From NCBI RefSeq assembly GCF_002979655.1, contig NZ_PCPG01000012.1, forward strand, positions 37,125 to 101,124: 64,000 nucleotides of DNA. Direction: 5' to 3'. Under the pieces are notes generated by a model. That model was given only the letters and a program-made list of their open reading frames with translations, was not told the DNA's origin and did not search any database. Positions 35,421-43,356 of the stretch are shown one piece after another; within the stretch, counting starts at the first letter, position 1; the number at the start of each line of letters is the position of its first letter. This stretch comes from Microbacterium sp. MYb45. GTDB taxonomy: Bacteria; Actinomycetota; Actinomycetes; Actinomycetales; Microbacteriaceae. Made by a program: the position numbers and the translations under genes.

Positions 35421-36650
35421 CTACCGCCCCGCCCTCACCCGCAGCCCGAACGCGACCGCCGCCAGCGCGATCACCACGATCCCGTACCCGACGCACACGG
35501 CCTCGAGCCCGACCACACCGACCAGCGCTCCGGCGATCACGGCCGGCACCCCGAACGCCAGATACGCCAGCAGATAGATCACGGCGAAGGTGTCGGCGCG
35601 CTGCGTCGCCGGGATCCGCGGCGCGAGTGACGCGACCACTCCCGAGAATGCGGTGCCGAAGCCCATTCCGGTGACGGCGGCCGCGACGAGGTAGAACGGC
35701 AGCGACCCGACGCCCAACGCGATCAGTGACAGTAGAGTCCCGACCGCGAGCGCCGACGTGCCGAACAGCACCATCGACCGCGCCGCGATCTTCCGCAGCA
35801 CGAACGCCGTCACCGCGCCGACCCCGGCGAGCAGCACGACTCCGAGCCCTTGCCACACGTGCGCCTCGCCGCCGAGCTCACCGTGCACGATGTTCGCGCC
35901 CAGCGACAGGAACAATCCGCCCGTCGCCCACCCGGCGATCACGGCCGGCGCCCCGCGCCAGAAGTCCGCGCGGATCGCCGGCGGGATCGACAGCCGGAAG
36001 CTCAAAGATGCCCACACCCCCGGCTTGCGCGGAGCCGTCTCGGGCACGAGGAAGAACAGCGCCGCGAGCAGGATGTACGCCGAGCTCAACGGCGCGAACA
36101 CGTCGAGCAGCGCCTCGCCGCTGAGGTCGAGCACCACGGCCGACACGAGCGCCCCGAGCGCGAGTCCGATCCCGGGGCTCAGCGCGTTCCACAGCGCCGC
36201 GACCCCCGCGCGCCCACCCGGCGCGAAGTCGAGCACCGTCGCCGACAGCGCCGAGATCAGCAGACCGCTCGCCACACCCTGCAGGATGCGCGCGACGAAC
36301 AGCGTGGCGACGGCATCCGCGTGCCAGAACAGGAACATGCTCCCCGCCAGCAGCACGAGCCCGACGATCGCGACCGGACGACGGCCGACGTGATCCGACA
36401 GCGAACCGGCGGTGAGGAGCGTCAGCAGCAGTGCCACCGCGTAGACAGCGAACACGGCACTGATCACGATCGCCTCGAACCCGATGTCGTGCGCGAGCAC
36501 CGGGTAGAACGGCGACGGCGCACTCGCCCCGGCCATCATCAGGATCTGCGCGACGATCGCGAGCACGAACCCGAAGCGGGCGCGGGGGATGGCGCCCGAC
36601 GACGCACGCTCAGTGATCGACGGACGGATGATCGGCTCGGTGCTGGTCAT
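35421..36650 (-). CDS. MFS transporter
   Basis: 409 residues with 12 predicted helices. The loop 2-3 signature appears as GSLSDHVGRRPVAIVGL, and the helix 5 region as NALSPGIGLALGALVS, typical of drug-efflux MFS proteins. It probably exports a small toxic compound by proton antiport. ATG 36650 follows a GAGGAG site. It is divergent from an ArsR-type regulator, with an 11-bp inverted repeat between them, so substrate-induced derepression is likely. The substrate is unknown. Confidence 0.9.
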   Translation of the reverse strand: MTSTEPIIRPSITERASSGAIPRARFGFVLAIVAQILMMAGASAPSPFYPVLAHDIGFEAIVISAVFAVYAVALLLTLLTAGSLSDHVGRRPVAIVGLVLLAGSMFLFWHADAVATLFVARILQGVASGLLISALSATVLDFAPGGRAGVAALWNALSPGIGLALGALVSAVVLDLSGEALLDVFAPLSSAYILLAALFFLVPETAPRKPGVWASLSFRLSIPPAIRADFWRGAPAVIAGWATGGLFLSLGANIVHGELGGEAHVWQGLGVVLLAGVGAVTAFVLRKIAARSMVLFGTSALAVGTLLSLIALGVGSLPFYLVAAAVTGMGFGTAFSGVVASLAPRIPATQRADTFAVIYLLAYLAFGVPAVIAGALVGVVGLEAVCVGYGIVVIALAAVAFGLRVRAGR

Positions 36651-36666
36651 AAGCGACTCCTCGTAA

Positions 36667-36733
36667 GGTTCGAGAATCATCGAACTATCGGAGCGTACTC
36701 GCCATCCATCGATTGTTCAACTATTCTCGAACC
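36667..36733. promoter_or_regulatory. Inverted repeat between MFS and ArsR-like genes
   Basis: GGTTCGAGAAT (36667-36677) and its perfect complement ATTCTCGAACC (36723-36733) bracket the 83-bp divergent promoter. Related ATCGAAC and GTTCAACTAT half-sites lie between. The arms lie close to both start codons, suiting repression of both genes by the ArsR-like protein. Confidence 0.65.
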
Positions 36734-37039
36734 ATGCCTGGCGATCTTCCGCACCCGGAGCGCTCCGAGATCCAACTCACCGACGTGCTCTTCGCGCTCA
36801 GCGACCCCGAGCGCCTCGCCATCACGCGCCAGCTCGCCGACGGCCCCCTCGACATGGCCACCTGCCACGCCACCGACCCGAACCTCCCGAAGTCGACCAA
36901 GTCGCACTTCATGAAGGTGCTGCGCGAAGCCGGCATCATCCGCAACGAGCCCAACGGCCGCCGACGGATGCTGACGCTGCGCCGCGACGACCTCGACGCG
37001 CTCTTCCCCGGGCTGTTGGACTCCGTGCTGCGCAGCTGA
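36734..37039 (+). CDS. ArsR-like winged-helix regulator
   Basis: 101 residues. Residues 14-95 form a compact winged helix (VLFALSDPERLAITRQLADG, then SKSTKSHFMKVLREAGII-like recognition helix, then RRRMLTLR wing). There are no paired metal-binding cysteines of the ArsR/SmtB type, so it probably senses an organic ligand or redox state. ATG 36734 abuts one arm of the inverted repeat. Divergent MFS gene is the probable target. Confidence 0.87.
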   Translation: MPGDLPHPERSEIQLTDVLFALSDPERLAITRQLADGPLDMATCHATDPNLPKSTKSHFMKVLREAGIIRNEPNGRRRMLTLRRDDLDALFPGLLDSVLRS

Positions 37040-37055
37040 GACGAGATCTGTCGGC

Positions 37056-37550
37056 TCAGCTCTTCTTCCGGCTCCCCGCTGACCGCGGCGGATTCGCCCG
37101 CAGATGCGCACTGACCTGCGTGAGCACGCGCTCGAGGCCGTCGACATCGTCGGCCGTGAGTGAGTCGAACAGCAGGTCCTTGACCGTCGCGATGTGACCC
37201 GGGAACACCGTCGCCAGCACGCCGCGACCGTCTTCGGTGATCGTGACGATCGTGCTCCGTTCGTCTTCCGGTGAGGGAGCGCGCGTGACCAGACCGCGCT
37301 GCTCGAGCAGCTGCACCTGATAGGTCAGTCCGCTCCGGCTGTAGACCACCCCGTCGGCGAGGTCGGTCATGCGCTGGCTCCCGCCCGGAGCGTCTCCGAG
37401 CCGCGCGAGCAGCTGGAACTGCACGTAGCTGAGCTGCCCGGCATCCTTCAACTGCTTCTCGACCGAGTGCCGCAGCAGACTGCTCACCTCGGTGAACGCG
37501 AAGTATGCCGAGAGCTCTTTCGGCGAGAGCTGGGGAGGAGAGGGGCTCAT
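37056..37550 (-). CDS. MarR-family transcriptional regulator
   Basis: 164 residues. The winged helix lies at about 60-115 (LSYVQFQLLARLGDAPGGSQ, then RSGLTYQVQLLEQRGLVTRA and the EDERSTIVTIT wing). Helices at both ends form the dimer interface. ATG 37550 was taken; frames further upstream run across the two operators. Two identical 18-bp palindromes in the divergent promoter are near-certain binding sites. It probably represses itself and the oxidoreductase gene until a phenolic or oxidative ligand binds. Confidence 0.92.
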   Translation of the reverse strand: MSPSPPQLSPKELSAYFAFTEVSSLLRHSVEKQLKDAGQLSYVQFQLLARLGDAPGGSQRMTDLADGVVYSRSGLTYQVQLLEQRGLVTRAPSPEDERSTIVTITEDGRGVLATVFPGHIATVKDLLFDSLTADDVDGLERVLTQVSAHLRANPPRSAGSRKKS

Positions 37551-37567
37551 CTGTCCAGTATACGTGT

Positions 37568-37585
37568 TGCTTCGAATTCGAAGCA
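37568..37585. promoter_or_regulatory. MarR operator, copy 1
   Basis: The perfect 18-bp palindrome TGCTTCGAATTCGAAGCA lies 18 bp before the MarR start. An identical copy sits 36 bp away centre to centre, on nearly the same helix face spacing as two-dimer binding would require. Confidence 0.85.
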
Positions 37586-37603
37586 GTGCTACGGTCGCCT
37601 TAG

Positions 37604-37621
37604 TGCTTCGAATTCGAAGCA
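37604..37621. promoter_or_regulatory. MarR operator, copy 2
   Basis: Second exact copy of TGCTTCGAATTCGAAGCA, 19 bp before the ATG of the oxidoreductase gene, where binding would block its promoter or ribosome access. Confidence 0.85.
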
Positions 37622-37640
37622 TCCGATGAAGGAGAGAATC

Positions 37641-38570
37641 ATGAAGGCAGTACGGTTCCACGAAGTGGGCGGCCCCGAAGTCCTGCAGTACGGCGAGGTC
37701 GAGCAGCCGAACCCCGGCGCCGGTCAGGTGCGGCTGCGCGTCGCCGCCTCGGCATTCAGTGCGGCGGACAACGGCATGCGGGCGGGCTTCCTACCGATCC
37801 CGCTGACGCTGCCGCACATTCCCGGCTACGACGTCTCCGGAACGGTGGATGCCGTCGGCGAGGGTGTCACGGGCTTCGCGATCGGCGACCCCGTGATCGG
37901 CTTCCTGCCGATGGGCGAAGACGGCGGCGCGGCGGAGTACGCGATCGCGCCGGCGGATGCCCTGGTGTCGGCCCCGACGGGTGTTCCGCTCGCCGACGCC
38001 GCCGCATTCCCTTCGGTCGCGCTCACCGCACGGCAGGCACTCTTCGACGACGGCGACCTGCAGGCGGACCAGCGGGTGCTCATCGTCGGCGCCGGGGGAG
38101 TCGTCGGGAAGTACGCGATCGCCCTGGCCGCCCGAGCGGGAGCGCACGTCATCGCGACCGCGAGCCCGCGGAGCGCGGACGCGGTGCGAGCCGCCGGTGC
38201 GCACGAGATCATCGACCACACCGACACGTCGGTGCTCGATGCGGTCTCCGAGCCGGTCGACATGCTCCTAAACCTCGCCCCGATCGAGCCGGAGGAGTTC
38301 ACCAACCTGGTGGCACTGGTTCGAGATGGAGGCGTCGTCGTGAGCACGACCGCCTGGATGCCGGCGCCCGACGACGCCGACCGCAACGTGCGCTCGGTCG
38401 TCGTGTTCGTCCGCAGCGATGCCGCACGACTGGCGGAGCTCGTCGGTCTCGTCGATTCGGGGGAGATGCATCTCGAGGTCACGCGGCGCATCCCGTTGGT
38501 CGAGCTTCCGGTCCTGCATGCCGAGGCGGCCGCCGGCCGGATCGCCGGCAAGGTCATCGTCGTGCCGTGA
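37641..38570 (+). CDS. Zinc-independent quinone oxidoreductase-like (MDR family) enzyme
   Basis: 309 residues of the medium-chain dehydrogenase/reductase family: GroES-like N-terminal domain (MKAVRFHEVGGPEVLQYGEV, HIPGYDVSGTVDAVGEGV) and a Rossmann domain with VLIVGAGGVVGKYAIALA. The zinc ligands of alcohol dehydrogenases are absent, as in NADPH:quinone reductases. It is probably an NADPH-dependent reductase of quinones or electrophilic carbonyls in the cytosol. AAGGAG precedes the ATG. Divergent from MarR with twin operators, indicating induction by its substrate or oxidative stress. Confidence 0.9.
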   Translation: MKAVRFHEVGGPEVLQYGEVEQPNPGAGQVRLRVAASAFSAADNGMRAGFLPIPLTLPHIPGYDVSGTVDAVGEGVTGFAIGDPVIGFLPMGEDGGAAEYAIAPADALVSAPTGVPLADAAAFPSVALTARQALFDDGDLQADQRVLIVGAGGVVGKYAIALAARAGAHVIATASPRSADAVRAAGAHEIIDHTDTSVLDAVSEPVDMLLNLAPIEPEEFTNLVALVRDGGVVVSTTAWMPAPDDADRNVRSVVVFVRSDAARLAELVGLVDSGEMHLEVTRRIPLVELPVLHAEAAAGRIAGKVIVVP

Positions 38571-38581
38571 CGCCGGGGTGG

Positions 38582-38687
38582 GGGTCTGGTGCGGATGTCG
38601 GGTCTGGTGCGGATGTCGGGAGGATGCACGGATGTCGGATGACACGCCGTGCATCGGTCCGACAGGTGTGCATCGGTCCGACAGGTG
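38582..38687. repeat. Two short tandem repeats in an intergenic gap
   Basis: GGGTCTGGTGCGGATGTC occurs twice head-to-tail (38582-38599, 38600-38617), with a decayed third copy. A 19-bp unit, TGCATCGGTCCGACAGGTG, occurs twice at 38650-38687. GGATGTCGG and CCGACAGG are mutually related, so the region may fold. Similar sequence recurs at 41892-41967. Confidence 0.65.
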
Positions 38688-38813
38688 TGCGGCGGACGAG
38701 GCGGGCACGGCGGCGACCGCCCTCCTGGCGGCATCCGGCCCCCCGTGTTCCGCGCCCGACTTCCCCGGGGCCGTTCACGCCGAACTTACGGCTCCCCCTT
38801 GCGACTCTCGGCA

Positions 38814-38833
38814 GAGTGAGTGTACAGTCACTC
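38814..38833. promoter_or_regulatory. TetR operator in its own promoter
   Basis: GAGTGAGTGTACAGTCACTC, with perfect outer arms GAGTGA/TCACTC, ends 2 bp before the TetR start. A near-identical site precedes the following MFS gene. Confidence 0.75.
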
Positions 38834-38835
38834 AT

Positions 38836-39402
38836 ATGTCCACGACCCGCAGTTCCATCCTCTCGACGGCCGATGCCCGCCGGCCTGTCGTGGCCGCGGC
38901 GGCGCTGGCGGCGTTCGCGCGCAGCGGCTATCACGGCACGACCGTCGCCGACGTGGCCCGCGAGGCCAAGATCTCCCCGGCCTACGTCTTCAAGCTCTAC
39001 TCCGGCAAGGAGGCGCTGTTCGTCGTGGCGCTCGAGGCGTGCTTCGACGCGATCGTCTCCGCCCTCGAAGAAGGGGCGGATGCTGCCGCCGACACCTCAC
39101 CCGAAGGCGTGCTCGACGCGATGGGCGACGCCTACGCGCACCTCATCTCCGACCGGAAGCTGCTGATGCTGCAGGTGCACGCGCAGTCGGTCGCCGAGAT
39201 CCCCGCGATCGGGGAGGCGCTGCGCGCGGGACTCGAACGCGTCACCACGTTCGCGAAGACCCGCTCCCGGGCGAGCGACGACGACGTGCAGCGCTTCATC
39301 GCCTACGGGCAGCTGTGCCACCTGATCGTCACCACGCAGCTCGACGGACGCCCGGGGGACTGGGTCGCCCTGCTGACCAAGGGGATCACGCACCCCGATT
39401 GA
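38836..39402 (+). CDS. TetR-family transcriptional regulator
   Basis: 188 residues. The N-terminal helix-turn-helix reads YHGTTVADVAREAKISPAYV then FKLYSGKEALF, the TetR signature at about residues 34-62. A helical ligand domain follows. ATG 38836 was preferred because longer upstream frames cross the tandem repeats and the operator. It is followed by the MFS gene on the same strand, whose promoter has the same operator, so it represses itself and the pump. Confidence 0.9.
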   Translation: MSTTRSSILSTADARRPVVAAAALAAFARSGYHGTTVADVAREAKISPAYVFKLYSGKEALFVVALEACFDAIVSALEEGADAAADTSPEGVLDAMGDAYAHLISDRKLLMLQVHAQSVAEIPAIGEALRAGLERVTTFAKTRSRASDDDVQRFIAYGQLCHLIVTTQLDGRPGDWVALLTKGITHPD

Positions 39403-39440
39403 TCCACCCCCGGGGCGTCAGCCCTTCTTCACGCCCGCAA

Positions 39441-39460
39441 GAGTGAGTGAGTAGTCACTC
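39441..39460. promoter_or_regulatory. TetR operator before the MFS pump
   Basis: GAGTGAGTGAGTAGTCACTC matches the site at 38814-38833 at nearly every position, with the same 20-bp length and perfect outer arms. It lies about 50 bp before the MFS start. Confidence 0.75.
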
Positions 39461-39512
39461 ATCCAACCGGCCTCGAAACAGCACGGACAAGAAACCAGAA
39501 CAGGAGCACGTC

Positions 39513-40931
39513 ATGACCACCCTCACCTCCCTCCCGACGCTCGCTGCACCGCGCAGTACGCGCCGGTGGCTCGCCCTCAGCGTCCTCGCGCTCGCGCAGT
39601 TCCTCGTGGTGCTCGACGCCTCGATCGTGAACATCGCCCTCCCCGTCCTCGGCCGGCAACTCGGCATGGATACCGCCGCCCTCGCCTGGGTCATCACCGC
39701 TTACGTGCTCGCGTTCGGCGGACTGCTCCTCCTCGGCGGACGCCTCGCCGACCGCTACGGACACCGCCGCGTGTTCCTGATCGGAACGGCCGGATTCGTG
39801 GCGGCATCCGCCCTCGCCGGGCTCTCGGTGTCGAGCGAGATGCTCCTCGCCGCCCGCGCCCTGCAGGGCGTCTCGGCTGCGCTCCTCGCCCCCGCCGCCC
39901 TCGCGCTGCTCACCCAGCTGTTCCCGGACGACGCCGAGCGCACCAAGGCGCTGGGCGTGTGGGGAGCCGTCGCCGGTATCGGATCGGCTGCGGGCGTTCT
40001 GCTCGGTGGAGTGCTCACGGCGAGCCTCGGCTGGCAGTCGGTGTTCTTCGTGAACGTGCCGGTCGGTGCGCTCGTGCTCATCGCCATCCCGCTGCTCATC
40101 ACCCGTGACGGCATCCGAACCCCCGGGCGCCTGGATGCCGCCGGCGCCGTGACCGTCACCGCCGCACTGGTCGCGCTCGTCGGCGCTCTCAGCGCAGTCG
40201 AGCAGGTCGGCTTCGTGCACCCGCTCCCACTGGGCCTGCTCGCCCTCGCGCTGATCCTCGGCGTCGCCTTCGTGGCGATCGAGCGCCGCGCTGCCGAGCC
40301 CCTCGTCCCGCTCCGCGTGTTCCGCAACCGCAACCTCGCCCTCGGCAACATCGTCATGCTGCTCGGCGGCGCCACCATGGTCGCCCTCTTCTTCGCCCTC
40401 TCGGTGTACATGCAGGCCGTGCTCGGCTACGACGCCCTCACCGCAGGCCTCACGCAGCTGCCCCTCGCCGGTGTGCTCGTGATCGTCGCCGGCGGTGTGC
40501 CCGCCGTGATCGCCCGCGTCGGCACGCGGCCGGTGCTGATCGGGGCGCTGCTCGTCCTGGCCGTGGGGCTCCTCTGGCTCGCCGCATCCCCGGCGGATGC
40601 CGTGTTCCTCACGCACCTGCTCGGCCCGACCATCCTGATCGGGGTCGGGCTCGGCGGCGCGGTCGTCGCGACGACCCAGCTCGCGGTCGACGGCGTCGAG
40701 GGCGGAGAGGCCGGACTCGCCGGCGGACTCGTCAACACCAGCCAGCAGATCGGCGGCGCGATCGGACTGGCCGTGCTCGGCACGGTCGCCGGTCTGCGCA
40801 CGGCAGCGCTGTCGGCAGAGGGGGCGTCGTCTGCCGAGGCGCTCACCGGCGGATTCTCCTGGCTGTTCCTCGGAGCAGCGGGACTGGCGGTCGTCGGCGC
40901 GGGGATCGTCGCGGTCTGGCGTCGCGACTGA
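39513..40931 (+). CDS. MFS multidrug efflux transporter, DHA2 (14-helix) type
   Basis: 472 residues with about 14 hydrophobic helices. VVLDASIVNIALPVLGRQLG, the LGGRLADRYGHRR loop motif and WGAVAGIGSAAGVLLGGVL (antiporter motif region) are typical of the EmrB/QacA-type DHA2 group. It would expel hydrophobic cations or drugs by proton antiport across the inner membrane. CAGGAG precedes the ATG. Expression is probably controlled by the upstream TetR through the operator at 39441. A terminator follows. Confidence 0.92.
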   Translation: MTTLTSLPTLAAPRSTRRWLALSVLALAQFLVVLDASIVNIALPVLGRQLGMDTAALAWVITAYVLAFGGLLLLGGRLADRYGHRRVFLIGTAGFVAASALAGLSVSSEMLLAARALQGVSAALLAPAALALLTQLFPDDAERTKALGVWGAVAGIGSAAGVLLGGVLTASLGWQSVFFVNVPVGALVLIAIPLLITRDGIRTPGRLDAAGAVTVTAALVALVGALSAVEQVGFVHPLPLGLLALALILGVAFVAIERRAAEPLVPLRVFRNRNLALGNIVMLLGGATMVALFFALSVYMQAVLGYDALTAGLTQLPLAGVLVIVAGGVPAVIARVGTRPVLIGALLVLAVGLLWLAASPADAVFLTHLLGPTILIGVGLGGAVVATTQLAVDGVEGGEAGLAGGLVNTSQQIGGAIGLAVLGTVAGLRTAALSAEGASSAEALTGGFSWLFLGAAGLAVVGAGIVAVWRRD

Positions 40932-40946
40932 GGTCGTTTCAGGGTG

Positions 40947-40982
40947 GGCCCGTGGAGCGCGTCTCGATGCGCTCCCCGGGCC
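40947..40982 (+). terminator. Intrinsic terminator after the MFS gene
   Basis: GGCCCGTGGAGCGC and GCGCTCCCCGGGCC pair over 14 positions with one mismatch around an 8-base loop, followed by CTCTCCTTTT. Confidence 0.75.
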
Positions 40983-40995
40983 TCTCCTTTTGGTG

Positions 40996-41079
40996 TGAGA
41001 GCGATATGACATCTGCTGACCGCTGGGAGCTACGATAATGACATCCATCTGGGGTCTCGTGATTGTCATATTGCTCTCA
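40996..41079. repeat. 84-bp element bounded by 16-bp inverted repeats
   Basis: TGAGAGCGATATGACA (40996-41011) and TGTCATATTGCTCTCA (41064-41079) pair at 15 of 16 positions. Inside, GATAATGACATCC repeats part of the left arm directly. It is AT-richer than its surroundings. It may be a small non-autonomous element or a structured leader/operator for the pantothenate operon, which begins 75 bp downstream. Confidence 0.6.
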
Positions 41080-41153
41080 GATTTGGAGCGGATGCCGTGA
41101 GAGGCGGATACTTCTCGCATCCGGACCGCCCCCAACTCGGCCGGGGAATCGAC

Positions 41154-42047
41154 ATGCAGACCTCCTCTTCACTCGCGCCAGGAACGACCATCGCCATCGT
41201 CGGCGCCGGTCGTCTCGGACGCGTGCTCGCGCGCTCCCTGCGCACGGCGGGGTTCGACGTCCTCGGCCCCCTCCGCCGCGATCAGTCGATGCCGAACGCC
41301 GACGTCGCCCTACTCTGCGTTCCGGACTCCGCCATCCCGGCCGTCGCGTTCGTCGCTCGACCGCATGTGCGGCTCGTCGGTCACGTCTCGGGTGCCACGC
41401 CGCTCGACGACGTCGACTTCAGCATCCACCCCCTGCAGACGTTCACGGGGGCGGAGACTCCCGATGTGTTCCACGGCATCGGTGCCGCGGTCGCCGGCCG
41501 CACCGACGACGCCCGCGCCGTGGCCGAGCAGCTGGCCCGGGCCCTCGGTGCCCGACCGTTCACGGTCGACGACCGCGCGAGCTATCACGCGGCGGCGTCC
41601 TTCGCCTCGAACTTCGTGCTGACGGTGGTCGATGCGGCGGAGCAGCTGGCTGCGGCCGCCGGCATCCCCTCGGATGACGTTCGCCAACTGCTCGCCCCGC
41701 TCGTCCGCCGATCGGTCGAGAACTGGGCGGATGCCGGCGCGCAGGAAGCCCTCACCGGACCGATCGCCCGCGGCGACGGGGAGACGGTCGCCCGGCAGAG
41801 GTCCGCCGCCGCAGAGCTCGACCTTCAGGACCTGTTCGACGCTCTCGCTGCCGCCACGCGGGCGATCGCGTCTCGCGCCGAAGCCCCGGTACGGATGTCG
41901 GGAGAACGCACGGATGCCGGGAGAAACGCGGCCGATCCGCCCGACATCCGTCCCTTCTCCCGACAGGTGGACGGCGAAGCGACTGGCGAAGTGACCGGCG
42001 AGATGGCCGGCGAAGTGACCGGCGAGCCGAAGGAACCGTCCGCATGA
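41154..42047 (+). CDS. Rossmann-fold DUF2520 protein, candidate ketopantoate reductase
   Basis: 297 residues. The NAD(P)-binding Rossmann motif IAIVGAGRLGRVLARSL starts near residue 12. The C-terminal helical DUF2520-type domain includes SIHPLQTFTG and the SYHAAASFASNFV segment. The family resembles 6-phosphogluconate-type dehydrogenases. It overlaps panC by 4 bp in an operon that has panB, panC and panD but no panE, so a ketopantoate reductase role is likely by context. The last 55 or so residues are low-complexity, partly encoded by an inverted repeat, and end in a GEATGEVTGEMAGEVTGE repeat. ATG 41154 was preferred to GTG 41097 because it sits next to the fold. Confidence 0.82.
   Translation: MQTSSSLAPGTTIAIVGAGRLGRVLARSLRTAGFDVLGPLRRDQSMPNADVALLCVPDSAIPAVAFVARPHVRLVGHVSGATPLDDVDFSIHPLQTFTGAETPDVFHGIGAAVAGRTDDARAVAEQLARALGARPFTVDDRASYHAAASFASNFVLTVVDAAEQLAAAAGIPSDDVRQLLAPLVRRSVENWADAGAQEALTGPIARGDGETVARQRSAAAELDLQDLFDALAAATRAIASRAEAPVRMSGERTDAGRNAADPPDIRPFSRQVDGEATGEVTGEMAGEVTGEPKEPSA
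41892..41952. repeat. Inverted repeat inside the DUF2520 coding region
   Basis: ACGGATGTCGGG (41892-41903) and its perfect complement CCCGACATCCGT (41941-41952) enclose CGGGAGAA/TTCTCCCG sub-repeats. It matches the GGATGTCGG/CCGACAGG repeats at 38.6 kb, but here it codes the variable tail of the DUF2520 protein. Confidence 0.65.
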
Positions 42048-42964
42048 GAATCCTCCGCACCATCCCCGAGGTGCGCGCGGCCGTCCGCGAGGCTCGGCTC
42101 GCGAACGGCTCGGTCGGCCTCGTCCCCACGATGGGCGCCTTCCACGACGGACACCTCTCTCTCATGCGGGCCGCGCGCGCGGCATCCGATCTCGTCGTCG
42201 TCTCGCTCTTCGTCAACCCGACCCAGTTCGGCGCGAACGAAGACCTCAGCTCCTACCCGCGCGATGAGGCCCGCGACGCGGCGCTCGCCGAGGCCGAGGG
42301 CGTCGACATCCTCTTCGCCCCGGCGGCATCCGAGATCTACCCCGACGGGTTCGCGACGAACATCCACGTCGCCGGCCTCACCGATGTGCTCGACGGCGCG
42401 AGCCGCGGCGCGCACCACTTCGACGGCGTCGCCACGGTCGTCACGAAGCTGTTCGGGATCGTCCGGCCGGATTCCGCGTACTTCGGACAGAAGGATGCGC
42501 AGCAGGTGCTCGTCGTCCGCCGCGTCGTACGCGACCTCGACCTCGACGTGAGGATCGTCGCGTGCCCGATCGTGCGAGAGGCCGACGGACTCGCCATGAG
42601 CTCGCGTAACGTCTACCTCGACGATGCCGCGCGGCTGCAGGCGACGGCGTTGAACCGGGCGCTGGATGCGGCGGCCGAGGTGTTCGCGGCGGGGGAGCGC
42701 GAGGGTGCGGGCATCCTGTCGGCGGCACGGCGCGTGCTCGAAGACGCCCGGATCTCTGTGGAGTACCTGGAGCTCCGCGATGCCGAGACGCTGGACCCGG
42801 TCGTCCGCGTCGAGCGGGACGCGCTGCTCGCGGTCGCCGCACGCGTCGGCGCCGCCCGGCTGATCGACAACCATGTGCTGTCCGCCGCCGACGTCGCTGA
42901 ACCGGATCCCGCCCTCCCGGATGCCGCCGACCCGCAGACCACCGACCCGAAGGGCGACGCCTGA
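42044..42964 (+). CDS. panC: Pantothenate synthetase (pantoate-beta-alanine ligase)
   Basis: 306 residues. The cytidylyltransferase-like motifs are all present: [16 protein letters not shown] (HxGH-type), [21 protein letters not shown] and [10 protein letters not shown] with the KMSKS-like SSRN. It joins pantoate and beta-alanine using ATP in the cytosol. The last 30 residues are a Pro/Asp-rich extension beyond the usual end. It overlaps the DUF2520 gene by 4 bp and panD by 1 bp (TGATG), so the cluster is one coupled operon. Confidence 0.96.
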   Translation: MRILRTIPEVRAAVREARLANGSVGLVPTMGAFHDGHLSLMRAARAASDLVVVSLFVNPTQFGANEDLSSYPRDEARDAALAEAEGVDILFAPAASEIYPDGFATNIHVAGLTDVLDGASRGAHHFDGVATVVTKLFGIVRPDSAYFGQKDAQQVLVVRRVVRDLDLDVRIVACPIVREADGLAMSSRNVYLDDAARLQATALNRALDAAAEVFAAGEREGAGILSAARRVLEDARISVEYLELRDAETLDPVVRVERDALLAVAARVGAARLIDNHVLSAADVAEPDPALPDAADPQTTDPKGDA

Positions 42965-43356
42965 TGCGACGCACGATGCTGAAGTCGAAGATCCACCGCG
43001 CGACCGTCACCGCCAGCGATCTGCACTACGTCGGCTCGATCACGATCGATCCCATCCTGCTCGAAGCTGCCGACATCCTGCCGCACGAGCAGGTGCACGT
43101 CGTCGACGTCGACAACGGCGCGCGCTTCGAGACGTACACGTTGGTGGGGGAGCGCGGATCCGGCGTCATCCAGGTCAACGGCGCCGCGGCCCGCCTCGTG
43201 CACACCGGCGACACCATCATCGTCATCTCCTATGCCGACTATTCGCGCGAAGACCTCGCGAGCTACGAACCGGTCGTCGTGCACGTCGACCGGGACAACG
43301 CGATCATCCAGGTCGACGACGACGTCGACCGCCTGCTGACGGAGGCCCGCGCATGA
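42964..43356 (+). CDS. panD: Aspartate 1-decarboxylase
   Basis: 130 residues, standard length for the pyruvoyl enzyme. [12 protein letters not shown] and the self-cleavage site HYVGSIT with Gly24-Ser25 are intact; Ser25 becomes the pyruvoyl group. It makes beta-alanine for Pan[21 protein letters not shown] is the conserved core. Coupled to panC and panB by overlaps on both sides. Confidence 0.96.
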   Translation: MRRTMLKSKIHRATVTASDLHYVGSITIDPILLEAADILPHEQVHVVDVDNGARFETYTLVGERGSGVIQVNGAAARLVHTGDTIIVISYADYSREDLASYEPVVVHVDRDNAIIQVDDDVDRLLTEARA

